Part shown: piece by piece, positions 17,078 to 25,412 of the stretch
Position numbering within the stretch: position 1 is the stretch's first letter
How the letters are laid out: every line of letters begins with the position of its first letter
Origin: CAYXDO01 sp964463485
Lineage (GTDB): Bacteria > Myxococcota > Kuafuiibacteriia > Kuafuiibacteriales > Kuafuiibacteriaceae
Reading direction: 5' to 3'
DNA: 64,000 nucleotides
NCBI GenBank assembly: GCA_964463485.1
Contig: CAYXDO010000026.1
Coordinates: forward strand, 24,518 to 88,517
Notes under the pieces: model-generated
What the model was told of the DNA's origin: nothing
Seen by the model: only the letters and a program-made list of their open reading frames with translations
The model's database searches: none
Program-made: the position numbers and the translations under genes

Positions 17078-18145
17078 TCACGCCTCGACGAGCGTGAAAT
17101 TGAACGATGCGCCGCGGCCGCCGACGGTCTCGACGAAGCTCGGCCAGTTGGCGACGTTCAAGCAACCCACGGAGCTCACATGCCCGCTGCGAGTCCCCAC
17201 GTGCAGCAGGACCTCGGTCAACGTATCTCGCCGGCGCCCGGAGGCGTCGACCTCACCTCGAGAGTAGAACCCGTCGTGGTTGGTGTCTCGCACGCCCGGA
17301 AGCCGCCCAGACCCACCCAAGGTGCGCACGTGAAAGCTCGGCGCGCCGCTGTGCGGTCCATTCGCGACCGCACGGAAATTGCCCCCGCTCACCATACCCA
17401 CGTCGCCAACACCATCGCGAGTCACGTCCGGACTCATCGATGACCTCGATTGACCGGGATGGGTAGACCCGGCGAAATGCCGCACGTGCCCCTGCCCGGC
17501 CGCGTCGCGCCACAACACCACGAACGTATCGTCCATGTTGCGGTTGCTCGTCGTCTCGTGCCGACTCCCGTTCCGATCCAAACCTCGAACGCCGAGGACA
17601 TGCCGTTCTCCGGCGCGCAGCTCACCGCCCGCTCCTCGGACGATGGTCTCGTAGTGCCGGAACTGCTCCTCCTCACTCGCGCCACGCGGCGCCAGACGCA
17701 CCGGCCCCGGCGACGAGGTCTTCGTCGCGTCACGCCCCGCGCTGACTTCGCGCAACCCACCCGGCCGCTGAAAGTCACTCGCCCTCACCGTACCCTCGGG
17801 CCGAGTCCCTCCGACCGTCGGCGCCCGCCGCTCGAGCCCGTTCTGGCCTTCGGCCTGTGCACGATTCAGCGCGCCGCGCGTCTCGGGGCCTACGACGCCG
17901 TCGACCCGGCAGCCCGTCGCCGCCTGGAACGCCCGCACCGCTTTTTCGGTCTCTCGACCAAAGATGCCATCGACCTGGATGCCGTGACCCTGAGCGCGAA
18001 GCCGCTCCTGCAACTGAGAAACCCCAGGTCCGCGGTCTCCGACGCGAAGTGTTTCACCTCTAGCGACCGAGATCCTACGGCCGTCTCGCTCTCCGACTCT
18101 GCCGGACGGGGTGAACGTGGGTCCGAGTGCGCGTACAGCCACCAT
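17078..18145 (-). CDS. Peptidoglycan-binding protein with L,D-transpeptidase-like SxGC motif
   Basis: A PG_binding_1 domain lies at ~30-95 (LRVGDRGPGVSQLQERLRAQG, DGIFGRETEKAVRAFQ, VDGVVGPET). The C-terminal half ends with HVSSVGCLNV, resembling the HxxxSxGC(I/L)xx active site of L,D-transpeptidase/YkuD enzymes. No signal peptide is visible. ATG 18145 is preferred; a TTG at 18211 would add 22 residues, and neither has a clear ribosome site. It may act on the wall of self or prey; that is inference. Confidence 0.7.
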   Translation of the reverse strand: MVAVRALGPTFTPSGRVGERDGRRISVARGETLRVGDRGPGVSQLQERLRAQGHGIQVDGIFGRETEKAVRAFQAATGCRVDGVVGPETRGALNRAQAEGQNGLERRAPTVGGTRPEGTVRASDFQRPGGLREVSAGRDATKTSSPGPVRLAPRGASEEEQFRHYETIVRGAGGELRAGERHVLGVRGLDRNGSRHETTSNRNMDDTFVVLWRDAAGQGHVRHFAGSTHPGQSRSSMSPDVTRDGVGDVGMVSGGNFRAVANGPHSGAPSFHVRTLGGSGRLPGVRDTNHDGFYSRGEVDASGRRRDTLTEVLLHVGTRSGHVSSVGCLNVANWPSFVETVGGRGASFNFTLVEA

Positions 18146-18229
18146 TCCACATACGATTTTCGTTCCGCGGCGCGGCGAAGTTGCGTGAAATTGTCGGTAG
18201 ACCTGCGGCAAAAGCGCACATTCGGCTTT

Positions 18230-19153
18230 CTACCGGGCGCGCAGCAGGATCTCCCAACCGCCGACCCATCGCCAACGCACGTCTCGCCGCTCCGAACGGG
18301 CCAGGAGCAGCTCGAGACGGGCCGGGAGCTTCAGCAAGTGCGCAGCGATCGTCCTCATCGGGTCGGCCAACAACGTACTCTCGACCACCGATGGCTGAGA
18401 CCAAACGTACTCACCCACGAACCCAAATCGTGCCGGCGCTCGATTCCAGAACTCTGCCCCGAGATCGTGAACGTGCATCGGAAACAATAAGTCATGACTC
18501 GAGCGCAATGCTCGGAGCGGCAAGGCGTAGGGCGTGCGTGCGTAAAAATAACCGCGCGGAGCGATCAATGACATCAACTCACGAAGGGCGGTTCCGGGTT
18601 CCAAGAGATGCTCGATCACCGCGCTCGCGAGCACGACGTCGTGTTTCACGTCGACCTGATCGAGCCGCTGATGGGTTCGTACCTCGATTCCAGAATGGGC
18701 CGCTGCCGGAGGCGCGGACAGATCCACGATGGTCACCGAAACTCGACGGTCTCGACCCAAGCGTCGAGCCAGCCCGAGCGCGAGCGAGCCATCCCCTCCG
18801 CCGAAATCGAGGATCGAGAGCGTCGAGCGATCCTCGAACCGAATGCCCGACGCGAGGTGCCGAACGAACTTATTCATATTCCCGAAGGTGAAGTGAGCTT
18901 TTGCGTCATCGTAATATCGCGCGTAATATCGATTCAGGTAGTCGGGCGTGGGCAGCCTCGAAGTCGAGGCGCCACGGCACTCCGGGCAGCGCAGGTAGTC
19001 CACCTCCGGGTCGCTCTGAAGCCGCAAGATGGGCTCACGCCGCCCGCCAAACCCACAAATCGGGCATGCCGGCGACGGAGAGAGGTCCTCCCCGGCGACG
19101 TGCTCGACCCTCCACCGTCGATGCATCTCCGAGATCGAAACGTTCCTACTCAT
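18230..19153 (-). CDS. Class I SAM-dependent methyltransferase with N-terminal zinc-ribbon-like motif
   Basis: Last gene of the LuxC/LuxE operon. From ATG 19153 (8-nt overlap with the GNAT gene) it gives 307 aa. Four Cys (CPICGF ... CPECRG) near the N-terminus form a likely zinc ribbon, as in C-methyltransferases acting on nucleotide sugars. The SAM fold follows: SILDFGGGDGSLAL (motif I), then VIEHLLEPGTAL and PRGYFYARTPY. Typical of glycan clusters; substrate unknown. Confidence 0.88.
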   Translation of the reverse strand: MSRNVSISEMHRRWRVEHVAGEDLSPSPACPICGFGGRREPILRLQSDPEVDYLRCPECRGASTSRLPTPDYLNRYYARYYDDAKAHFTFGNMNKFVRHLASGIRFEDRSTLSILDFGGGDGSLALGLARRLGRDRRVSVTIVDLSAPPAAAHSGIEVRTHQRLDQVDVKHDVVLASAVIEHLLEPGTALRELMSLIAPRGYFYARTPYALPLRALRSSHDLLFPMHVHDLGAEFWNRAPARFGFVGEYVWSQPSVVESTLLADPMRTIAAHLLKLPARLELLLARSERRDVRWRWVGGWEILLRAR

Positions 19154-19874
19154 GCGGCTCCTCTTTGGACCTGACCCAAAGCCACTCCCCTTCGGGTCTC
19201 TGGAATCGTGCTCCGAGTCGCGCATAGATGTTGTGCACGGGTGTGTTCGTCACGCTGAAGCTCGCGAATCCGACTCGATATCCAAGGGACGAGTAGGCCA
19301 AGAGGGCCCGATGATAGAGGAGCATGCCGGATACGCGCGCGCCTCGGTGAAGCATCGCGACGGCGAGCCTGAGTAAGCCCCCTTCGGGTGCGCTCAAGAA
19401 CCAACCGACCGGTGCTCCGCTCGGCTCCTCGATCCAAAGGCAGGTTCGGGGGCTCGTACTCACAAGCTCGTTGGCCCAGCGCGCGTATCTGTCGGCCAAG
19501 CGGACCGAGTCGACGCCCGGTAGCGATGCGAATCGCTCGTGTTCGAAAGGCGCCATCTCGTCGGCGGAGATGCGGAACGGGCGCTCCTCGGCCGATCGGA
19601 CGACGAGGCGCTCCACGCTCGAGGTTTTGGGGAGCTCCGCGACCCCGGCGAGCCCGACTCGAAAGGGAAGCTGAGTATCTGCGTACCAAAATCCAGCCGC
19701 TCGGATCAGCTCGTGCGGAATCGAGGGTCCGAGCGGCAACCGGAGCTCGACCCATGCATACCGTCCGAGCTCCCGCGATCGCTCACGCGAATCCAACGCG
19801 AAGAACGCGAGGTCGGAGAGAATGCCGGCCGGCTGCCCGTACCACTCGCTGTTGAATCGATGAGTACGAATCAA
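19146..19874 (-). CDS. GNAT-family acyltransferase, WecD-like candidate
   Basis: 242 aa from TTG 19874, which overlaps the luxC stop by 4 nt and has GGAGG upstream. The C-terminal half fits a GNAT domain: CLWIEEPSGAPVGWF, the CoA-binding region LHRGARVSGMLLYHRALL, and the family ending VTNTPVHNIYARLGARF. In the enterobacterial WecE pathway a GNAT enzyme (WecD) acetylates dTDP-Fuc4N; since a WecE homolog opens this operon, the same role is a reasonable inference, though the acyl group may come from the ACP system here. Confidence 0.75.
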   Translation of the reverse strand: MIRTHRFNSEWYGQPAGILSDLAFFALDSRERSRELGRYAWVELRLPLGPSIPHELIRAAGFWYADTQLPFRVGLAGVAELPKTSSVERLVVRSAEERPFRISADEMAPFEHERFASLPGVDSVRLADRYARWANELVSTSPRTCLWIEEPSGAPVGWFLSAPEGGLLRLAVAMLHRGARVSGMLLYHRALLAYSSLGYRVGFASFSVTNTPVHNIYARLGARFQRPEGEWLWVRSKEEPHE

Positions 19875-21070
19875 CGGGAGACCTCCGTCTCTTCGAAGAC
19901 CGCTCTCCAGAATCCGACTCCATCCCAAACCGCGCCAAACTCGTGCATGCGCCGAATGGGTACGACCCGCGCCAGCTGGGTCCGCGCGAGGATCTGGGTA
20001 ACTCTCTCGAGCGAGTTTGCCTCGAACGCACACCCGAGCGTCTGAGCGTTCGGCGGCAACGATGCGATCGCTTGCTCGAAGGAGCTCGGGACGATCGAGA
20101 GAAACCTGACCTCGACCCCTGGCTCCGCCAGAGAACCGTCGACCGAGGAGTCGGACACCGCCACTACCGCGCCGCTCCTCTCCGTGAGCCTGGCGTCCCA
20201 ACCCAGCACACGGGCCCACTGCCAACCCATCAGGTTCGTCGACGCCACGTGGCCTGCCACATCCCCCACCGTCTTGGGCCACAAGGAGCACAAGCGATCT
20301 CGAAGCTCCTTGGCGCTCGCGAGCGTACCACCGATCAGGACGACACGTCGCGGAGACGTACAGCCAGCAGGTCCGTAGACCGCAAAGACCTTGATCAACT
20401 CTCTGAGGACCTCGTCGGAGGCGGCCCCGGTCTCGATCCAAGCCTCGCTGCGACGGTCTCGAAACGAGATCTGAAAGCTATCGACGGGGTGCTCGAGCCT
20501 GTCGACCTCGGTGGCTGCGGAGTCAGATCCGAAGACGATTCGGACCGCGGCGCGCCGTGCGAGCCCGGCGACCTTTGGGTCGCTCGGATCTGCCCTGAGA
20601 AGCTCCACGCGATCCCGGAGGTGAGTCACAAGATCCCCCGCGGGAAGGTGATGTCGAGCGAGCTCGAGCAAGGGACCGGTGAGATCCTCGCCCCGGGAGC
20701 CCAGTTTCAGGGTCGAGCGCACACCGGTCAGCGACAGCATCACGAGCGCGAGGGGGCCGAGCAGGCTCACGTTGTTGGGGAGCCACACCCCAACCTCTCG
20801 GCGCGGCCGAAAGACGGTGGCGCGATCGCCCTTTGGCCCGTCGGTCTCGGCGCCGAAAGTCGCACCGAACACGCTGCGCAGGCGGTCTGCCGACAAGAAC
20901 GCGAGCAGATAGGCCCACTCGTCCCGAGAGTAACCGTCCGGCCGCTCCCCGACCAAGCGAGCTCGAAGCCCCGCCCACGCAGAAATCACCGCGTCCCGGT
21001 CGAACGGGAGGGCCACCGCGCTCGAGCTGACTCCGTTCGAGTACCAAAAAATCCGCGAAGACTCAGACAC
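19871..21070 (-). CDS. luxC: LuxC-type acyl-CoA/acyl-enzyme reductase
   Basis: 399 aa from GTG 21070, overlapping the luxE stop by 8 nt, with GAGGG ahead. LuxC reduces an activated fatty acyl group, bound to a Cys, to an aldehyde with NADPH. The likely catalytic Cys is in AGCTSPRRVVLIGG, matching the family's (A/G)C(S/T)SP motif; the aldehyde-dehydrogenase-like fold is seen in the WLPNNVSLLGPLALVML region. No luxA/luxB is in the window, so luminescence is not implied; the aldehyde probably enters a biosynthetic product. Confidence 0.88.
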   Translation of the reverse strand: MSESSRIFWYSNGVSSSAVALPFDRDAVISAWAGLRARLVGERPDGYSRDEWAYLLAFLSADRLRSVFGATFGAETDGPKGDRATVFRPRREVGVWLPNNVSLLGPLALVMLSLTGVRSTLKLGSRGEDLTGPLLELARHHLPAGDLVTHLRDRVELLRADPSDPKVAGLARRAAVRIVFGSDSAATEVDRLEHPVDSFQISFRDRRSEAWIETGAASDEVLRELIKVFAVYGPAGCTSPRRVVLIGGTLASAKELRDRLCSLWPKTVGDVAGHVASTNLMGWQWARVLGWDARLTERSGAVVAVSDSSVDGSLAEPGVEVRFLSIVPSSFEQAIASLPPNAQTLGCAFEANSLERVTQILARTQLARVVPIRRMHEFGAVWDGVGFWRAVFEETEVSR

Positions 21071-22115
21071 TGCCGCACCCTCGCAGCTCGGACTTGGGCA
21101 ACCGACCGAGGAGCTCGAACCGCCGGCCGCTTCTCCCGCAGGGACATGTCCCCGACTCGATGCGACCGAGGTCCTCCGTGAGCACGCTGTGGTACGGAGC
21201 GCCGAGCGCAAGGACGTTGAGTAGTTGGAGCTGCCCAGGAGCTCCGTAGAGCGGCGCTCTCGTGTAGGTGTCGCGCACGATCACTTCGGCCCAACGCGGA
21301 ACGTGCCGAAACCCATACTCACAAAGAGGATAAATGACTCCTACTTGCTCGACGAGGCCGTAAAAATCCACGACTCTCGATCCGGGACCCGCGGTGGCGA
21401 GCACGACCTGCTCGAGCTCACGCGCCGAGACGCGCTCGGACTCGAGCTTCTTCCAACCGCCCGAGTGAACGAACACGACCCGCTTGCGTGCGAGGAGCTC
21501 GGCGAGCCTCGACGGCCACGCTGCGCGCGCCCACCCAAACCAGAGCAAGTAACTCAGGCCGTAAACCAGGAGCTCGTCGCTCCCTTCGATCGCACGCTCG
21601 AGCGCATCCCACCGCATCGACCTCGGATCCTCGGCGTCCGCCAAAAGAAAGACGAGATCGTCGGCCAGCGGCCGGAGCGACAAAGCCGCCGCGACCCTCG
21701 CGGAAACTTCCCCAGCGAGCCTGAGCGATTTCATCCCGTCGAGCACCAAGAGAGGCCGCTTCGCCTCCCCCACGAAGTCTCGGAGGATCGCGACCGATGA
21801 CTCCGATTGAAGCGCGCTCGAGCGATCGTCGAGCCGAATCCGACTTGCGAGCCCACTGGTAGCCGACGAGCGGAGCGTGCGCTGATGGGTGAGATCGGCT
21901 CGCTCGGTCGCGAGGGTCACGTGTTTGAACAATCCGACGTGTAACCACGGCAGCTCCTCGGCCGCTTGCGCTGGCGATCGAGAGGCGTAGTCGGGCCAGA
22001 TCCGCGCATAACTCACACTCCCCTTCAAATGAAGCCGCGTCAGCTCGTCGAGCTCGCGAACGAGGCTGCGTTCGTCGCGCGCCGAAAAGGGCGGACCCTG
22101 CAGCAACTCACTCAC
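21063..22115 (-). CDS. luxE: LuxE-type acyl-protein synthetase
   Basis: 350-aa ANL-superfamily acyl-protein ligase. LuxE activates a fatty acid with ATP and hands it via a Cys to LuxC. Visible family features are the SSATSG phosphate loop, VHSGGWKKLES, DFYGLVEQVGVIYP, and the C-terminal TEDLGRIESGTCPCGRSGRRF. Order and overlap with luxC (8 nt) strongly support joint function. Upstream it overlaps the alcohol dehydrogenase by 8 nt. Confidence 0.88.
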   Translation of the reverse strand: MSELLQGPPFSARDERSLVRELDELTRLHLKGSVSYARIWPDYASRSPAQAAEELPWLHVGLFKHVTLATERADLTHQRTLRSSATSGLASRIRLDDRSSALQSESSVAILRDFVGEAKRPLLVLDGMKSLRLAGEVSARVAAALSLRPLADDLVFLLADAEDPRSMRWDALERAIEGSDELLVYGLSYLLWFGWARAAWPSRLAELLARKRVVFVHSGGWKKLESERVSARELEQVVLATAGPGSRVVDFYGLVEQVGVIYPLCEYGFRHVPRWAEVIVRDTYTRAPLYGAPGQLQLLNVLALGAPYHSVLTEDLGRIESGTCPCGRSGRRFELLGRLPKSELRGCGSV

Positions 22116-23037
22116 GACCGCTCCAACCGAGGAAATGGTCGAGCGCGCGAGGGCGCACGAGCGCCGAGTTCAGTCGCGTCGATGGGTCACGCAGAACGCT
22201 CGGCCAGTGAACCTCTAGGGCGGGCAGGAGCGCCCGATAATCCGACTCATCGAAGACTTCCCGAGCCCGACGACGTACGAGCTCGACCTGCACCTCCAGC
22301 GACTCGAGGAGGCGAACGATTTTGTCGCTCGACCCTAAGTCGAATTCCAGGACCGGCCAAACGAAAGTGGACACCAGCCGCGCGTGCCCGAACTCGGCCC
22401 CCACCCTCCCCTCGAGGGTGTGCGCGATGCCGTGTGCGAGCCCCACGCTCGCGCGAGCCTGAGCTGCACAGGCGTCAGCCGAGACGTCGAGCCAGCGAGG
22501 GTCGGGCCGAACCGGTAGCTCGATGGCTTCTCGCAAACATCGCGCTGAGATCGATCGCACCTCGGGTCCGGCCAAGGGCGAGAGCAGACCCTCGAGGGCA
22601 TGAGTCAGGACGTCTCCGCTAGCGTACCTCGCGAGCTCGGGCGAGACGGTCTCGAGCAGCTCCGGCCAAATCACCCGCGCTTCCGGGACCCAGGAATCGT
22701 CGATCGTCACTCGCTTCTCGCCCCCCACACTCGCGATCGTGATTCGCGAGGCCTCGGCTCCGCTCCCCCAAAGAGTAGGGACCGCGACCAGACGAACCAA
22801 GGGCGCCTGAGTCGCCACGAACGCCTTCGCTTGATCGATCAGCGTGCCCCCTCCCACCACGACGAGCATCCGCGCTCCCGAGAGTGGTGCTCCGATCGGC
22901 CGGATGGGAAAAGGGAGCCTCGCCGCCACACGCGCGCGCACCGACGGGCTAGCCCAAACGACGACGTCGTCTGCTCCCGAACCGGCGCGGACCAACTCAT
23001 CCAAGGTCCAGCGCGCCGGCGCGCTCCCATTACTCAT
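22108..23037 (-). CDS. Iron-containing alcohol dehydrogenase-like protein
   Basis: 309 aa from ATG 23037, overlapping the ACP stop (ATGAGTAA). The nucleotide loop VVGGGTLIDQAKAF, the AVPTLWGSGAEAS segment and the metal motifs DVLTHALEG (Asp and His) and GLAHGIAHTLEG with a later GHARL His fit the Fe-ADH/dehydroquinate-synthase-like fold. It is shorter than the usual ~380 aa. In this operon it could interconvert the aldehyde made by LuxC and an alcohol, or act on a sugar; both are inference. Confidence 0.82.
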   Translation of the reverse strand: MSNGSAPARWTLDELVRAGSGADDVVVWASPSVRARVAARLPFPIRPIGAPLSGARMLVVVGGGTLIDQAKAFVATQAPLVRLVAVPTLWGSGAEASRITIASVGGEKRVTIDDSWVPEARVIWPELLETVSPELARYASGDVLTHALEGLLSPLAGPEVRSISARCLREAIELPVRPDPRWLDVSADACAAQARASVGLAHGIAHTLEGRVGAEFGHARLVSTFVWPVLEFDLGSSDKIVRLLESLEVQVELVRRRAREVFDESDYRALLPALEVHWPSVLRDPSTRLNSALVRPRALDHFLGWSGRE

Positions 23038-23275
23038 CGAAAGAGATACCCTTTTCGGTGAGCACCGCGATGATGTCGGCGACGCCGCGCAGCCGGCTCG
23101 CCTCGTCCGGTGTGAAATGATAGCCAAAGACCTCTTCCACTCCGATCGCGATCGTGACGACGCCAAGCGAATCCCAGGAACCAACCTCGGATCTCGACAA
23201 GTCGAAGCGGAACTCGGACTCATCGAGCAAAAAAGTGTCCATGATCAGTGACTTCAACTTCGAACGGTTGCTCAT
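23030..23275 (-). CDS. Acyl carrier protein
   Basis: 81 aa from ATG 23275, which overlaps the ligase stop (ATGA). The phosphopantetheine attachment site is in VGSWDSLGVV (Ser36). Acidic helices II-III (VEEVFGYHFTPDEA, GVADIIAVL) match small stand-alone ACPs of glycan and secondary-metabolite clusters. The adjacent AMP ligase is the likely loading enzyme and LuxC/LuxE the likely users of the acyl group. Confidence 0.92.
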   Translation of the reverse strand: MSNRSKLKSLIMDTFLLDESEFRFDLSRSEVGSWDSLGVVTIAIGVEEVFGYHFTPDEASRLRGVADIIAVLTEKGISFDE

Positions 23276-24450
23276 AATCGCTGGTCCCAGTGAACGTTCT
23301 TCTCCGAGGCAGATTCGAGGGTGCGGACATCGATCTTCCCGTTGGCGAGGGTCGGCAAGGCCTCCACGCTCTCGATTCGAAGTGGCCAGTGAGGGCGAGA
23401 GTGTCGCATCCGAATCTCGCGTAAGACCGCTCGCACCTCGGCGTCGGTAGGTCGCGGAGCGAGCACGAGCACGGCGCCCGACTCTCCAGCGCGGTCGGCG
23501 CCTCGATAGAAGGCCATCCCGCGACTCCATGCCGCTCGAACGCTCTCCGCGAGCAGCGGGAGGGAGACCTTCTCGCCGTAACGTTTGAAGACCTCCCCAG
23601 CCCGACCTACCAGCTCGATCCGCCCCGTCGAGGTGCGGCGCGCGAGGTCTCCGGTGGAGATGAACGATCCGTCCGCCAAGGTGTGAAAGCCGAGCTCGTC
23701 GACGAACCCGACGGCAGACGTCTCCGAACGAAAGAGCAGCTCGTCGTTCTCGCCCAAGCACAGCTCCACGCCGGGGAGAGTGTCTCCGAGAACAGCCAAC
23801 GGAGAGTCGCAGGTCATTTCTCGGACGGTGAGTCTTGGCATGGCTTCGGTACAGCCGTAGTTGTCGAAAAAGCGGGCGTTCGGGAACCGCCGTGTGAGCT
23901 CGCCGAGACGACTCGCCGGAAAAGGGCCTCCCGCGAAATTCAGTCGAGTGATCCCTTCGAAGACGCGGCTGCCGAGGAGCTCGAGCAGCGGGGCGTGCCC
24001 ACCTACCAAACACAACATGGCGTCGCGCACGCTCGAGAGTGTCTCCACGAGCCGTTCGGGGTCAGCCATTCCGCGGGTAGGTATCAGCTTCCGCCGATGA
24101 GCTCGTGCCCAGACCCACTGATTGACGAACGCGTAGGAGTAACTGAGCGGCAGGACGAGCACGGCGGTCGAGACGGCCGCAGCGACCTGGGCCTCGTGAA
24201 TACGCGCGGCCAACAGCTCGGCGCGCGCACGCATCCCCACGACCAGCTTGGGCCGACCCGTCGAGCCGGACGTGAGGAGCGCGAACCCGCCCTCGACAAA
24301 CGGCGCCGGCAACGACTCGAGCCACGCGTTTACCGTCGCGACGGAGATCGGACTCTTCGCGGGGATGACTGCGAAGGTCTCGGGGGAGCTCCAAGCGCGG
24401 TCGAGCTCCTCGAGCTCATCCCCGAGCCCCGCCTCGGAAAGCACCTTCAC
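23272..24450 (-). CDS. AMP-dependent acyl ligase (ANL family), short form
   Basis: 392 aa from GTG 24450, overlapping the GT2 stop by 4 nt. The phosphate loop LLTSGSTGRPKLV appears at ~residue 60, about 100 residues earlier than in standard acyl-CoA synthetases, so most of the N-terminal subdomain is missing. Other motifs are present: FDNYGCTEAM, STGDLARR and the C-terminal LANGKID catalytic Lys. It probably activates a carboxylic acid for the next-door ACP. Substrate unknown. Confidence 0.85.
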   Translation of the reverse strand: MKVLSEAGLGDELEELDRAWSSPETFAVIPAKSPISVATVNAWLESLPAPFVEGGFALLTSGSTGRPKLVVGMRARAELLAARIHEAQVAAAVSTAVLVLPLSYSYAFVNQWVWARAHRRKLIPTRGMADPERLVETLSSVRDAMLCLVGGHAPLLELLGSRVFEGITRLNFAGGPFPASRLGELTRRFPNARFFDNYGCTEAMPRLTVREMTCDSPLAVLGDTLPGVELCLGENDELLFRSETSAVGFVDELGFHTLADGSFISTGDLARRTSTGRIELVGRAGEVFKRYGEKVSLPLLAESVRAAWSRGMAFYRGADRAGESGAVLVLAPRPTDAEVRAVLREIRMRHSRPHWPLRIESVEALPTLANGKIDVRTLESASEKNVHWDQRL

Positions 24451-25412
24451 CCCTGCTCCTCGACGGACTCAGGCGCCGCTGAAGGCTCCGAGCCCCCTCG
24501 GGATCGAATCCAAACAAGACCCGCGGCGTTCGACTGAATGTACAGCCTGCTCACGTAGATCGAGAGCACCCCAAGGAAAGCGAACAGCAGGCTGAACAGA
24601 AACGTCAGCGCGAGAAACAAGGAGAGCCACCCGGGAGGCGCCTGTCGCTCGATCATCACACGCACGAACTGAACGATCCCCACCACGAGCCCGAGCAAAG
24701 ACGCCGAAAAACAACCGACCGTGGCGAGCTCCAGCGGATAAGTGGTCAGCGAGGTCAAATGGGAGACCCAAAGGCCGACGAGCTTGGGGAGAGTATAAGT
24801 CGACTCTCCGTCGCGGGCGAGGTGCTCGACGTCCACGTTCCCCACGCGCCGAGTCGAGCGAAACAACCGCGCATCCACGTACGGGAACGAAGTGTGAGCG
24901 AGACCAACGGCGCGAGCAAGATCCCCCTTGATCGCCCGAACGTTCGACAACACGACGTCACTCTGGTTGCCGAGAGTACGGCGAGTTAGCCAGCCGTTGA
25001 ACTTCGAGGCCAGCCGCCGTGAGACCGCTTGCTCGATCTGTTGGAATCTCCCATAACAGACGTCGAGGTTCGCCCGCTCCAGCTCTTCGATGACTTTCTG
25101 GGCAGACTCCGGCGGGTTCTGGCCGTCGTCATCGACCGTCACCACGACGTCTCCGCGCGACTCACCCATACCCCTCAACACGGCCGCATGCTGCCCGAGA
25201 TTGGTTCCGTGCTCGATCCAACGGATGCGGGAGTCTTGCTCTGCGAGGCGCTCGATCACGCGCTGAGCTCCGTCCGGCGACCCGTCGTTCACCAGCACGA
25301 GCTCGAACGACTGGCGAGGGGCGAAGAACTCGACGTACGACTTCACCGTTCTCTCGAGAACCTTCTCGGAACGGTATACTGGTATGACGATGCTCAGGAG
25401 CTCAAAACCCAC
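24447..25412 (-). CDS. GT2 glycosyltransferase, polyprenyl-phosphate type with C-terminal membrane pair
   Basis: 321 aa, GTG start overlapping the wecE-like stop by 11 nt. The N-terminal GT-A fold shows IVIPVYRSEKVLERTV, LVNDGSPDG and the metal motif VTVDDDGQNPPES. Two hydrophobic segments lie at ~220-250 and ~265-295 (GWLSLFLALTFLFSLLFAFL). This architecture is that of ArnC/DPM-like enzymes that place a sugar on undecaprenyl phosphate at the inner membrane. The sugar may be the WecE product. Confidence 0.9.
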   Translation of the reverse strand: MGFELLSIVIPVYRSEKVLERTVKSYVEFFAPRQSFELVLVNDGSPDGAQRVIERLAEQDSRIRWIEHGTNLGQHAAVLRGMGESRGDVVVTVDDDGQNPPESAQKVIEELERANLDVCYGRFQQIEQAVSRRLASKFNGWLTRRTLGNQSDVVLSNVRAIKGDLARAVGLAHTSFPYVDARLFRSTRRVGNVDVEHLARDGESTYTLPKLVGLWVSHLTSLTTYPLELATVGCFSASLLGLVVGIVQFVRVMIERQAPPGWLSLFLALTFLFSLLFAFLGVLSIYVSRLYIQSNAAGLVWIRSRGGSEPSAAPESVEEQG

